DNA from: Paraburkholderia sp. BL25I1N1
Lineage (GTDB): Bacteria; Pseudomonadota; Gammaproteobacteria; Burkholderiales; Burkholderiaceae
DNA: 64,000 nt
Reading direction: 5' to 3'
Assembly (NCBI RefSeq): GCF_003002025.1
Contig: NZ_PVZB01000030.1
Location: forward strand, 1-64,000
Numbering within the stretch: position 1 is the first letter of the stretch; each line of letters begins with the position of its first letter. Shown piece after piece: positions 45,061 to 53,725 of this stretch. The notes beneath the pieces are model-generated. The model saw only the letters and a list, made by a program, of their open reading frames with translations, searched no databases and was not told the DNA's origin. The position numbers and the translations under genes were made by a program.

Positions 45061-45438
45061 ATGAATAGTCCCACCTACGTGCAAGAATATAATGCGATCG
45101 TGGAAGTTCTCAAGCAGTACAACGAGGGCGGCAAGCAAGCGAAAAGCAATATCATGAAGCCTGCATTCAGCGAGCAGGCTACCATCTTCGGCGTCGACGG
45201 CGATAGCAAATTGACCGGCGGTCCGATTCAAGGCCTCTTCGACACCATAGACAGTGTCTTCAAGCCATCGCCTGATGCCAAGGCTGCTGTCACCCGGATC
45301 GACATCGCAGGCACCGCCGCCAGCGCTCGCATCGACACAAATGACCTCTCCGGTTTCTGCTTTACTGATTTCTTCAATCTCTTAAAGGTCGAAGGCAAGT
45401 GGACAATAGTCAGTAAAATCTATCACACCCACGTCTGA
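45061..45438 (+). CDS. NTF2-like (putative lumazine-binding) protein
   Basis: This 125-residue protein fits the SnoaL/NTF2-like group labelled putative lumazine-binding. It shows VQEYNAIVEVLKQYNEGGKQ at the start, PAFSEQATIFGVDGD, and the closing FTDFFNLLKVEGKWTIVSKIYHTH. It may be an isomerase, dehydratase or binding protein. The ATG at 45061 is chosen over the one at 45052 because of its spacing from GAGG. Confidence 0.75.
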   Translation: MNSPTYVQEYNAIVEVLKQYNEGGKQAKSNIMKPAFSEQATIFGVDGDSKLTGGPIQGLFDTIDSVFKPSPDAKAAVTRIDIAGTAASARIDTNDLSGFCFTDFFNLLKVEGKWTIVSKIYHTHV

Positions 45439-45905
45439 TTTAATCACCCGGGCATGGCCGGGCTGTTTTCGCTCGGCCATGCGCACGGCGCGCCATTACC
45501 CCAGCATAAGATCCATTCTTCGCATAGACCTATTGCCTATAGGCGCGACGTGACTAGTCGGCAGCAACGGGGTGCGCTTTCTGCTTCGGGACCCGCGTCC
45601 ACTCCGCTTCTTAGCGCGCCTCCAGGCGGCAAGTAGGTAAGCTTGGAAGTGCGTTCGCTTTATCTCTCCGGCTCGCAAACATTGGTTGGCTATCGGCCAC
45701 AGATCCGCTGTTTAGCTTATGTCGGCGTACTGCCAGTGGGAGTCTTCGCAACCATCGCGCTGGCGCCTTCGCCGCACAGCGAAGATCACCCGAGCAGTGG
45801 TCGAAGCAGCGCCCGTCGCCCGCCGAGTCGAACACCTTGTGCCCTCGAAAACGGCCTGACTTGAGGGTAAAAACAGCAATCCATCTGAACTAGGAAGGAA
45901 TGGTC
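45439..45905. other. Intergenic stretch with a hairpin
   Basis: This 467-base gap holds no recognisable gene. Fourteen bases after the preceding stop is a 9-base stem, GCATGGCCG (45452-45460) and CGGCCATGC (45474-45482). It could end or attenuate the OYE operon transcript. The following SRPBCC and flavin reductase genes may therefore have their own promoter. Confidence 0.45.
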
Positions 45906-46352
45906 ATGCCAACTGTCGAATTCTCCGCCGTAATTGATGGCGACGCCGATAGGATTTGGAACGTTCTTAAACGTTTCGGTAAAATCAGTGAATGGTTTCC
46001 CGCCATCACCGACAGCATCACTGAAGGCGATCAGCCCGATGGTATGGTGGGGAGCGTTCGCCGCATCAGGCTTCAAGATGGCAGCACGTTGCGCGAACGC
46101 CTTCTTTCCGTGGATGACCGGCATCGCAGGCTATCGTATTGCATTGAAGAGTCGTTCCTCCCACTGGACAACTATGTCGCCGCCGTCATTCTTGTTCCGC
46201 TGACGGGAGAATCGCGCACCTTTATTCATTGGACGGCGAGCTTCGACCTGCGGGCAAGCGACGCCGAGGGCCAGTATGAGAAGCTCATTGCAGGATTGTT
46301 CAGTGCAGGCAACGACAGCCTACAAGCATTCGTACGCAAGGAGCAGGCATGA
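45906..46352 (+). CDS. SRPBCC (START-like) ligand-binding protein
   Basis: This 148-residue protein has the helix-grip fold signature of the polyketide-cyclase/START superfamily: VEFSAVIDGDADRIWNVLKR at the start, WFPAITDSITEGD, VGSVRRIRLQDGSTLRERLL, and a long C-terminal helix. These proteins bind hydrophobic ligands; some catalyse cyclisation or dehydration. The ATG at 45906 sits seven bases after AGGAAGG and is preferred to the ATG at 45900. Its stop overlaps the start of the flavin reductase gene. Confidence 0.8.
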   Translation: MPTVEFSAVIDGDADRIWNVLKRFGKISEWFPAITDSITEGDQPDGMVGSVRRIRLQDGSTLRERLLSVDDRHRRLSYCIEESFLPLDNYVAAVILVPLTGESRTFIHWTASFDLRASDAEGQYEKLIAGLFSAGNDSLQAFVRKEQA

Positions 46353-46936
46353 ACGGGTATCTGAAGCCGGTTGAACTCGGAAAGGCCTCCAGGTTGATCC
46401 ATCATGGCCCCACCGTTCTTGTGTCTGCTCATCACCAAGGAGTGGACGACGTAATGGCGGTTGGGTGGGCTTGCGCGCTCGACTTCGCTCCGCCAAAGCT
46501 GACCGTAGTGCTGGATAAGGTCGCTCGTACTCGTGAGCTCGTAGAAGGTAGTGCGATCTTCGTAGTGCAAGTGCCTACAGTGGCCCAACTGCAGCTTGTT
46601 GATGCGGTGGGCACCAGCACACTGTTCAATGATCCGGATAAACTACTGAAAAGTGATGTGCATCTGTTCCACCAGGATGGCTTTGGGCACTTGCCTTTCG
46701 TAACCGGCTGTTCGGCGTGGCTCGCTTGCAAGCTAATTCCGGAGCCGCACAATCAGGAAAGCTACGACCTTTTTATCGGTGAGATCGTCGGAGCATGGGC
46801 CGATACACGTGTGTTTCGGGAGGGCCATTGGCATTTCCAGGATGCGGATCCGGCTTGGCGGAGTCTGCATTACATCGCAGGCGGGCATTACTACGCAACC
46901 GGCGACTCCTTCTTCGCCGCAACGGTTGAGAGCTAG
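46349..46936 (+). CDS. Flavin reductase family protein
   Basis: This 195-residue protein belongs to the FMN-binding split-barrel flavin reductases. It shows HHGPTVLVSAHHQGVDDVMAV near the start, LDKVARTRELVEGSAIFVVQ, and HYIAGGHYYATGD at the end. It would supply reduced flavin or act as a flavin-dependent reductase. It overlaps the SRPBCC gene by four bases (ATGA). No flavin-dependent monooxygenase that would need it is adjacent. Confidence 0.85.
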   Translation: MNGYLKPVELGKASRLIHHGPTVLVSAHHQGVDDVMAVGWACALDFAPPKLTVVLDKVARTRELVEGSAIFVVQVPTVAQLQLVDAVGTSTLFNDPDKLLKSDVHLFHQDGFGHLPFVTGCSAWLACKLIPEPHNQESYDLFIGEIVGAWADTRVFREGHWHFQDADPAWRSLHYIAGGHYYATGDSFFAATVES

Positions 46937-46959
46937 ATAATCCTTCGAATGTAAAAAAA

Positions 46960-46989
46960 GACCGGTGCCCAGATCAAGGCGCACCGGTC
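46960..46989. terminator. Rho-independent terminator (serving mainly the minus strand)
   Basis: GACCGGTGC (46960-46968) pairs with GCACCGGTC (46981-46989). On the minus strand the stem is followed by CTTTTTTTAC, a proper T-run, so it terminates transcripts from the acyl-CoA synthetase side. On the plus strand it lies just after the flavin reductase stop and may help there too. Confidence 0.75.
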
Positions 46990-47233
46990 GGAATACTCTA
47001 CTCGCTACCCCCGCCCGGCCGATTCGCGATCTAAGTCAGATTCCTGAGCGTAAGCGATGAGCGGGACTAGAGACGTCGCAAGACGAGGCCACCTGAATAC
47101 CTTTTTTTCAAAACGTCAGCGGTTCGAAAATGGCAGGACGTCCCTGTCGTGTCCTCCACTTGCGAGCAGCCGCTCGGCTGCTCTCGCAAAGATTGTCAAA
47201 GGTAGATGTTCCTCGCGCTACGGAGTGCTCGGC

Positions 47234-48769
47234 TCATCCCGAAAGGCCTTCCGCCTCCTTAAGTTCTGGTCGCGGCCCATCGATTAAATGGTACTGAGCC
47301 AAAATAGCGTCCTTGATTGCCCGCCTGACGATCTTACCCTGAGCGTTGCGTGGCAGTCTTTCGAAGGGCACTAGCAATCGCGGACGCTTATAGCTCGTCA
47401 TGGATTCGGCTACGGCTCTCATCTGTTCCCGCCAGTTCGGAGGGGGAGACTCCACTGCTGCAAGTATGACCTCTCCCCAATACTCCGAGGGGATACCGAC
47501 CACTGCGATTTCTGAGTTGCCCACGCTCCCCGCCAAAGCGCGCTCGACCTCATCGGGGGCGACCTTGTAACCGCCCGTCTTGATCATATCTGCGGCACGT
47601 CCGACCAGGCGCAAGCGGCCTTTGGCATCGATAAAGCCTAGATCGCCAGTATCGTGATATTCGCCTTGAGACATCGGCATGAAGCCGTCCCGCGTTCTGT
47701 ACCCAGACATTAAGTGATGAGCTCGAACGTGTACCGTTCCTACCTCTCCGTCGGGAAGAACATTCGCATCATCGTCGCGAATCGCGACTTCCACTCCAGC
47801 AGCTGGCCATCCGACGCAAACAGCGAGTCCCTCTTCCTGATACCAATGATCCGTCTCAGCAGACTCCATCACAGTAATCGGATTAAACAGTTCGCTTTTA
47901 CCATAAGTGATACGGATTACCGGGCCGAAGACCTCGCGAGCTCGGCGATACAGATGAGGGCTCAATATTGCCGTCCCGCAAAAGATCGACTTCACCGCAG
48001 GGAAGCGCCTACCTTCGGCCGCATCCACAACTTTTGCCAAGACAGTCGGCGGCATGAACGCCGCCGCACAGTCGCCACGCTCGAACATTTCCAGGACTTG
48101 CGGGGTATTCACTCCGTCCATCAGCACGACCGAACCGCCAGACGAGAGATATGCATAGGCGAGCAACGAAGCACCATGGGAAAATGGCGTCATTAAAAGC
48201 ACTGGACCACTTTCCGACGGCTGATGCGGCAGGTTTGCACGAAGCAGCAGGTTGGCGATCCACCTTCCTTCCTGCGTGTGGAGTGCGCCTTTTGGCGGAC
48301 CAGAGGTTCCCGAAGTGAAAACAACACGTGCCGCTGCCGTTGGCTCAACCTGCGGATAGTCTGCGGGATCGAACGTTTTTGGTCCGATTGAATCTACCTC
48401 TACCACGGGGCCTTTAAATTCTGCAAAGCGCTCGACGAGATCTGCGCTGGTAAGCACGAGTTTCGCCTCGCTAACTGCCAGGCAGTGCTCCAATTCGTTC
48501 TTGCTGAGTGCAGGATTAATCGGCGCCTCAGCGAACCCCGCCATCATGACAGCATAACCCGCGGCAACCGCGTCAGAGCCGTTGCGAAACAGGGTTGCGA
48601 TGGTCTCGTCTGCGCCTAACTGAAACGACCGCAGTTGGGTAGCGATTCCACTCGCCTTCGCAATAAGATCTTTATAGGTGACACGGCCACGTGTATCAAT
48701 AACAGCAACACGGTCACCATAGCGCGCTGCAATTTGCGCGACGTCGTTCGCGGGCTTGAAGGACTGCAT
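47234..48769 (-). CDS. Acyl-CoA synthetase (AMP-dependent ligase)
   Basis: This 511-residue adenylate-forming enzyme activates a carboxylic acid with ATP and CoA. It shows the P-loop VVFTSGTSGPPKG near residue 155, the aromatic-pocket helix MTPFSHGASLLAYA, the ATP-binding ITYGKSELF, the DTGDLGFID motif, the hinge GRAADMIKTGGYKVAPDEVE, and the C-terminal Lys in RNAQGKIVRR. The substrate is not evident; the lack of a long-chain signature suggests a short, branched or aromatic acid. An ATCACA-N2-TGTGAT palindrome lies about 80 bases upstream. Confidence 0.88.
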   Translation of the reverse strand: MQSFKPANDVAQIAARYGDRVAVIDTRGRVTYKDLIAKASGIATQLRSFQLGADETIATLFRNGSDAVAAGYAVMMAGFAEAPINPALSKNELEHCLAVSEAKLVLTSADLVERFAEFKGPVVEVDSIGPKTFDPADYPQVEPTAAARVVFTSGTSGPPKGALHTQEGRWIANLLLRANLPHQPSESGPVLLMTPFSHGASLLAYAYLSSGGSVVLMDGVNTPQVLEMFERGDCAAAFMPPTVLAKVVDAAEGRRFPAVKSIFCGTAILSPHLYRRAREVFGPVIRITYGKSELFNPITVMESAETDHWYQEEGLAVCVGWPAAGVEVAIRDDDANVLPDGEVGTVHVRAHHLMSGYRTRDGFMPMSQGEYHDTGDLGFIDAKGRLRLVGRAADMIKTGGYKVAPDEVERALAGSVGNSEIAVVGIPSEYWGEVILAAVESPPPNWREQMRAVAESMTSYKRPRLLVPFERLPRNAQGKIVRRAIKDAILAQYHLIDGPRPELKEAEGLSG

Positions 48770-48846
48770 GTTTTAGGCTCCCTTTGTCCGTAGGTGGGAG
48801 TCAGTATTGTTCTCGATTGAATCGACGTCACAGAGCAGATCGAATC

Positions 48847-48860
48847 ATCACAAATGTGAT
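48847..48860. promoter_or_regulatory. Palindromic operator, copy 1
   Basis: ATCACAAATGTGAT has six-base inverted arms around two bases. It lies 78 bases before the acyl-CoA synthetase start. Near-identical palindromes occur at 59439-59452 and 63086-63099, each upstream of a minus-strand gene. The arm order (TCACA then TGTGA with a 2-base centre) is not that of a CRP site. Confidence 0.6.
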
Positions 48861-48896
48861 CTAACGGAACCTCCGTTCTGGAATATTCTTCGGGAA

Positions 48897-50111
48897 TTAT
48901 ATTGCATTGAGCGCGACGTCAAAGTCACGCTTCAGGTCGTCAATGTGCTCCAGACCGACTGCTAGTCGAACGAGGTTCGGAACAATGTTGGCATCCCTCA
49001 TTTGTGATTCTGTCATCGTGCCAGCCCACATGGCGGCCGTATGGACAACCAGCGTGTGCACTCCGCCCAGGCTGACCGCTTGGATCGCCAAACTCAATGA
49101 TGCGACAAAACGGGAGGCCGCTTCAAAGCCTCCTCTAACCGCTAGCGCTATCACGGGCCCGAACCCCGTCATTTGACGCGTTGCCAAATCATGTTGGGGG
49201 TGACTACTGAGTCCTGGATAGTACACCCTCTCCACCATCGGATGTCGCTCTAACCAGGCCGCAAGTTCCAAGGCGTTGTCGTTCATGCGCGCCATACGCA
49301 ATGAAAGCGTACGTACGCCCCGTAGCAGTAGCCAGCCATCCATAGGAGAGAGGACAGAGCCAAGGATGATATGCGTCGCCCAAATGCGCTCTGCAAGCGC
49401 ATAGGAACAGCAGATGACGCCAGCCATCAGGTCGTGGTGCCCTCCCAGTGCCTTGGTCGCGCTGTGGACGACGATGTCGATTCCAAGTGCATGTGGCTTT
49501 TGATTAATCGGAGACGCGAACGTGTTGTCGGCGACGGTTAAGATCCCTCGCGGCCGGGCCATCGACGCAATTCTTCTGAGATCGGTGAGGACGAGCGTGG
49601 GATTCGCCGGAGTCTCAAGCATGATGAGTTTCGTCTCAGCGCGCAACGATGCCTCAATGAGGTCTGCGTCGCTCTGTTCGACTAATGAGACTTCGACACC
49701 GAGTCGTGGCAGCAGCTCATCGAACAGCTTTGCGGTAGCCATATAGTGTCGAGTCTGCGCTATCACATGGTCGCCTGCCTTAAGAAGGCTTAACGCCGTC
49801 GTGCTGATAGCGCCCATCCCCGAACCAGTAAGCAAGGCCGTTTCTGTGCCCTCCAGTTCAGCAACAATCGCGGCGACCCGATCGTGGGTCGGGTTCCCGT
49901 AGCGCGTATAGTAGGTGGAGTGGCGTGCAGTACTCGCCATCTCCACGAAGTCCGCCGCGTCTGTCGCTCTGAAGGTAGCCGAATAGTAGATCGGAGGCAC
50001 TACAGAACTGCTATCGCCGTGCGCTGAGTCACCATGCAGGACGAGTGTTTCGTCGCGCCACTCCGCGCGGCTGCCGTGGGCCGTTGCCGGCCTAGTGTCT
50101 TTCATCTCCAC
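48897..50111 (-). CDS. Cys/Met-metabolism PLP enzyme (gamma-lyase/synthase family)
   Basis: This 404-residue protein belongs to the trans-sulphuration family. It has the phosphate-binding TRYGNPTHDRV, LLTGSGMGAISTT, the PLP-stacking region PTLVLTDLRRIA with TVADNTFASPI, and the Schiff-base Lys in HSATKALGGHHD. Family members make or break bonds at the beta or gamma carbon of homoserine, cysteine and methionine derivatives. Which one cannot be read from sequence. It has no sulphur-assimilation neighbours, so a degradative role on an amino acid is plausible. Confidence 0.85.
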   Translation of the reverse strand: MEMKDTRPATAHGSRAEWRDETLVLHGDSAHGDSSSVVPPIYYSATFRATDAADFVEMASTARHSTYYTRYGNPTHDRVAAIVAELEGTETALLTGSGMGAISTTALSLLKAGDHVIAQTRHYMATAKLFDELLPRLGVEVSLVEQSDADLIEASLRAETKLIMLETPANPTLVLTDLRRIASMARPRGILTVADNTFASPINQKPHALGIDIVVHSATKALGGHHDLMAGVICCSYALAERIWATHIILGSVLSPMDGWLLLRGVRTLSLRMARMNDNALELAAWLERHPMVERVYYPGLSSHPQHDLATRQMTGFGPVIALAVRGGFEAASRFVASLSLAIQAVSLGGVHTLVVHTAAMWAGTMTESQMRDANIVPNLVRLAVGLEHIDDLKRDFDVALNAI

Positions 50112-50250
50112 CCCTCCAAATCAACTGACTATTTGACAAGACGCATCTTTCGCAGCGCATAGACCCGTCCCTCGATGTTCTCGCATTCTAACGGAATCCC
50201 TGACGATGGAAATCACAGATATTTTTGCGAAATCACGTGGAAACCTGCAT

Positions 50251-50264
50251 TGCACACGTGTGTA
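50251..50264. promoter_or_regulatory. LacI-type operator upstream of the hydratase gene
   Basis: TGCACACGTGTGTA contains the perfect palindrome CACACGTGTG with a central CG, the hallmark of LacI/GalR-family operators. It lies about 65 bases before the start of the tandem-hotdog hydratase gene. The same sequence recurs at 52423-52434 and, degenerate, at 57453-57464 before the lacI-type gene. Confidence 0.75.
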
Positions 50265-50329
50265 TTTGCGTATACCATGGCCTCATACATGACTGACGTG
50301 CAGCAAAGTCGGTCGCATGGGGAGATCAT

Positions 50330-51376
50330 ATGTTTTCGGCTTATTACGCCTTGGGTAACTCCCGCTTCCAGGAGCGGTTCGGCGTTTCGTTTGAGGGGCT
50401 GGCGCCCGGTCAACGCTTTCTGCACCGACCGGGCATCACATTTTCCCAGCAGGAAAATGTGGATGATTCACTCAATATGCTGAACAGTGCGATGCTGCAC
50501 TATGACGAGCGTTACGCGGGAGGGACCGCGTGGGAACGCCCGTTGATGGTGAGCACGTGGACACTTCAGCGCCTCATTGGCATGACCTGGAAGACCTTCG
50601 GAACTTACCGAAAACGAATTCTTTCAATGGACAGTATCGCCATGAAGGGGCCGGTGTTCGGCGGCGATACGATCTATGCAGAGACAGAAGTATTGCAGAA
50701 GACGCTGTCGAGCGCTTCTGCGTTAGTCCGGCTCCGTACGGAGGGCTACAACCAGCGCCGAGAGCAGATCGCGGTCGTCGAGTACACCATTGAGATGTTC
50801 CATGAAGGTGACCTGCCCGACGCAATCCGGATTGGCGGGCAGCCAAGTGACGAACTCCGATTCCGCTCACATCGTGACAATGGTGACGGTACATATACCG
50901 AGCAGGTTGGGCTCTTCTTTGAAGACCTCGCCGAGAACGAAACCTTCGCTCACTTCCCTCGCCGTACCATCCTGCCCAGTGACCTCGCTGCGCGGGCTTA
51001 TAGTGCGCTGGACTGGAGTCCTGCCAGCCATGACTTCGCCTGGGCGGAGGCCGCCGGGTTGCCTGGCAACAGTCCGCCCCAGACGTGGCTAGTAGGCCTC
51101 ATAGCCGCGCTTTCGACACGAACGTTGGGACGTGTCGTGGCTAACTTGGCGTGGAATAAGGTCGAATTTCTCTCTGATGTCTTTGCAGGCGACACGGTCG
51201 AATCTCGCTCCACCATCACCGGCACCCGGGTATCAACGTCCAGACCCAACGAGGGCATTGTTACTGTGGACACGGAGGGTATCGCGCAAGACAGCAGATG
51301 CGTTCTTCGATTTTCGAGAACGTTGCTCGTCTACCGCAAGTCCGCCCAAACCCCGTATCAGGTAGCCGGCTACTAA
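50330..51376 (+). CDS. MaoC-family hydratase, tandem hotdog (mesaconyl-CoA hydratase-like)
   Basis: This 348-residue protein has two hotdog domains, as in beta-methylmalyl-CoA dehydratase/mesaconyl-CoA hydratase. The first half has FEGLAPGQRFLHRPGITFSQ and FGGDTIYAETEVLQK; the second half has FFEDLAENETFAHFPRRTI and VFAGDTVESRSTITGTR, the parallel segments of each domain. The usual catalytic Asp/His pair of R-specific hydratases is not obvious, so the exact activity is open. It has a good GGGGAGATCAT leader and is the first gene of the LacI-controlled series. Confidence 0.75.
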   Translation: MFSAYYALGNSRFQERFGVSFEGLAPGQRFLHRPGITFSQQENVDDSLNMLNSAMLHYDERYAGGTAWERPLMVSTWTLQRLIGMTWKTFGTYRKRILSMDSIAMKGPVFGGDTIYAETEVLQKTLSSASALVRLRTEGYNQRREQIAVVEYTIEMFHEGDLPDAIRIGGQPSDELRFRSHRDNGDGTYTEQVGLFFEDLAENETFAHFPRRTILPSDLAARAYSALDWSPASHDFAWAEAAGLPGNSPPQTWLVGLIAALSTRTLGRVVANLAWNKVEFLSDVFAGDTVESRSTITGTRVSTSRPNEGIVTVDTEGIAQDSRCVLRFSRTLLVYRKSAQTPYQVAGY

Positions 51377-51444
51377 CAGCATCCCTTCGGAAATGCGTCT
51401 GTGTCAGGCGCGTTCGATTCAGGCGTCAAAATAAGGAGACAGCC

Positions 51445-52383
51445 ATGAAAGCCCTGCTTCACTACCGTGCGAGCCCTATGTTTCAAGAGCGGCTGATGCA
51501 GAGCCGGCCTGACTGGCTAGATGTAGTCGTTGTCGATGAGGACGACCAGCCGGCTCTTCAGAAAGAGCTCAAGGACACAGACGTATTGCTTCATGTGTTG
51601 GCGCCTGCCGACAGGACGTTGATGAGCTTTGCGCCACACCTGAAGCTGATCCAAAAGATCGGAATTGGCGTGAACACTATTGACCTGGTCGAAGCCGAGG
51701 CGCGGCGAATCAAAGTCGCTAACATGCCCGGCACAAATACCCAGGCCGTCGCTGAACTAGCATTGGGCCTGATGCTCTCGACGCTCCGCAACATCCCTGT
51801 CCTGGACCGGGCTACCCGCTCAGGAGAAGGATGGACGCTCCCGGCGAGCGTGACCGACCGCCAAGGGGAAATATGTGGGAAGACAGTTGGATTGGTGGGC
51901 TATGGCGCAGTGTCGCAACGTCTTGCCCCAGTGCTCCGGGCCCTCGGCGCTGCTGTTAAGTATTTCAGCGTCGACGCTCACACCGATCCAGGCGCTACAG
52001 ATTCCCTTGATGCGTTGCTGGCCCAATCCGATATCGTTTCCTTGCATTTGCCCCTCACTCCAAAAACTGAACACATGGTGGACGCATCCTTCCTCGGCGG
52101 AATGAAGGCAGGCAGTCTCCTGATTAATACCGCCCGTGGCGGCCTGGTCGACGAGGCTGCGCTCCTTGGCGCACTACAAAGCGGACATCTGCGTGGCGCT
52201 GGACTCGATGTCTTGGAGCAGGAGCCTATCAAGGCATCCAACCCCCTGCTAACGCTCGATAACGTCGTCGTCACGCCGCATTTGGCTTGGTTCACCGCCG
52301 AGACCGTGCAGCGAAGCCTTGATGTTGCCTTCGAGAATTGCAAACGCCTAAAAGAAGGCGAACCGCTCCTCTTTGCCGTCTAG
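51445..52383 (+). CDS. D-2-hydroxyacid dehydrogenase
   Basis: This 312-residue enzyme interconverts a 2-oxo acid and a D-2-hydroxy acid with NAD(H). It shows the cofactor fold TVGLVGYGAVSQRLAPVLRA followed by FSVDAHTD (Asp favours NAD). The catalytic Arg is in NTARGGLVDEAAL, the Glu in LDVLEQEPI, and the His in VVTPHLAWFT. The frame extends upstream, but the ATG at 51445 follows AAGGAGACAGCC. It is 68 bases after the hydratase gene and may process a hydroxyacid product of the same pathway. Confidence 0.88.
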   Translation: MKALLHYRASPMFQERLMQSRPDWLDVVVVDEDDQPALQKELKDTDVLLHVLAPADRTLMSFAPHLKLIQKIGIGVNTIDLVEAEARRIKVANMPGTNTQAVAELALGLMLSTLRNIPVLDRATRSGEGWTLPASVTDRQGEICGKTVGLVGYGAVSQRLAPVLRALGAAVKYFSVDAHTDPGATDSLDALLAQSDIVSLHLPLTPKTEHMVDASFLGGMKAGSLLINTARGGLVDEAALLGALQSGHLRGAGLDVLEQEPIKASNPLLTLDNVVVTPHLAWFTAETVQRSLDVAFENCKRLKEGEPLLFAV

Positions 52384-52422
52384 GACGGCAGACTAGTAGG
52401 CAGTAAGTTCACCGGCCTAAAT

Positions 52423-52434
52423 GCACACGTGTGC
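52423..52434. promoter_or_regulatory. LacI-type operator upstream of the CoA-transferase gene
   Basis: GCACACGTGTGC is a perfect 12-base palindrome with central CG, 112 bases before the CoA-transferase start codon. It matches the operator at 50251-50264 in 11 of 12 positions. Its presence inside the gene series implies a second regulated promoter for the downstream four genes. Confidence 0.78.
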
Positions 52435-52546
52435 GTTTCCTTTCGAACCAGTCAAGCCCATTCTTTCTTGACCCGTTATCGGGGCGACCTTGGCCGACCG
52501 GGAACTTAAGTCGTCTACTGATGAACTGCATCAAACGGAGATCTTT

Positions 52547-53704
52547 ATGTCGTTGCCAAATCAATTGCCGCTCCGCGATATTGTCGTTATTGAACTCGGT
52601 CATAGCGTCGCGGCGCCGTTCGCGGGGCAAATATTCGCCGATCTTGGCGCCACTGTTATTAAGGTTGAAAAATCTTCTGGCGATGATGCACGAGGGTGGG
52701 GGCCGCCGTTCTGGGAAGGAGCCGCATCCTTGTTTCAGACCTTAAACCGCAATAAGCAGTCAGTTGTTTGCAATCTTCGCGATGCCCAGCAATTGCTCGC
52801 GCTTAAGCGGTTGATTCACGAAAGTGCGGACGTAGTGATTCAGAATCTCCGGCCCGGCCAAGTCGCGAAGCTAGGCTTGGACGCTAAAACACTGCGCGCC
52901 GAGAAGCCGGAGCTCATTTATTGCAATATGGGCGCTTTCGGTAACAAAGGTCCACTAAAGGATCACCCAGGGTACGACCCGCTGATGCAGGCCTTTGGCG
53001 GCATCATGAGCACCACGGGCGAGCCCGGCCAACGATCCGTGCGCGTGGGCCCATCCATCGTCGACATGGGCACCGGAATGTGGGCGGCAATCGGGGTGCT
53101 GACGGCGCTCTATCAGCGCAAGTCGAGCGGCAGCGGCGCCGACGTCGACGTGTCCCTGTTCGAAACCGCTGTGTCTTGGATGTCGGTATTTGCCTGTCAA
53201 TACATGTCTTCCGGTGAAGTTCCGGGCAAAAGTGGCTCCGGCTCGGCCAGCATTGTGCCTTACAAGAGCTATCTGACGGAGGATGGCGAACTGGTCGTGG
53301 CGGCCGGTAACGACGCCCTCTTCCAAAAGCTCTGCGTGGTAATTGGGATGCCAGAACTCGCAAGTGACCCACAGTACATCGACAACAAGAGTCGAGTCCT
53401 GAATCACAAAGCGCTTTACGCCATTTTGGATCCGGTTTTCCTGCAGCGACCGTCCGATGAGTGGACGTCGATCCTTGAGACTGCAGGAATCCCATGTGCC
53501 CCGGTTAATGACACGGCCGAGATGGTAAATCATCCGCAAACGGCAGACCTAGGAATTATTGCTCCTGTGCCTGGGACGGACATGCGCATGGTCGGCTTGC
53601 CAATCACCTTGAATGGTGAACGTCCAACTCCCTACCGCGCGCCGCCTATGCTAGGTGAGCACACAGATCTACACCTTTTCTCAACTGCCGCAGCCGCCGA
53701 TTGA
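52547..53704 (+). CDS. CaiB/BaiF family CoA-transferase (class III)
   Basis: This 385-residue class III CoA-transferase moves CoA between organic acids. It begins IVVIELGHSVAAPFAGQIFA then DLGATVIKVEK, has LNRNKQSVVCNLRDAQ, and the catalytic Asp lies in VGPSIVDMGTGMWAA near residue 170. The GG of FGGIMSTTGEPG is also typical. The ATG at 52547 follows ACGGAGATCTTT. In itaconate, mesaconate and methylsuccinate pathways an enzyme of this class forms the CoA ester, which suits its neighbours. Confidence 0.9.
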   Translation: MSLPNQLPLRDIVVIELGHSVAAPFAGQIFADLGATVIKVEKSSGDDARGWGPPFWEGAASLFQTLNRNKQSVVCNLRDAQQLLALKRLIHESADVVIQNLRPGQVAKLGLDAKTLRAEKPELIYCNMGAFGNKGPLKDHPGYDPLMQAFGGIMSTTGEPGQRSVRVGPSIVDMGTGMWAAIGVLTALYQRKSSGSGADVDVSLFETAVSWMSVFACQYMSSGEVPGKSGSGSASIVPYKSYLTEDGELVVAAGNDALFQKLCVVIGMPELASDPQYIDNKSRVLNHKALYAILDPVFLQRPSDEWTSILETAGIPCAPVNDTAEMVNHPQTADLGIIAPVPGTDMRMVGLPITLNGERPTPYRAPPMLGEHTDLHLFSTAAAAD

Positions 53705-53725
53705 AGGCGCGTAAGCGACGACTCA

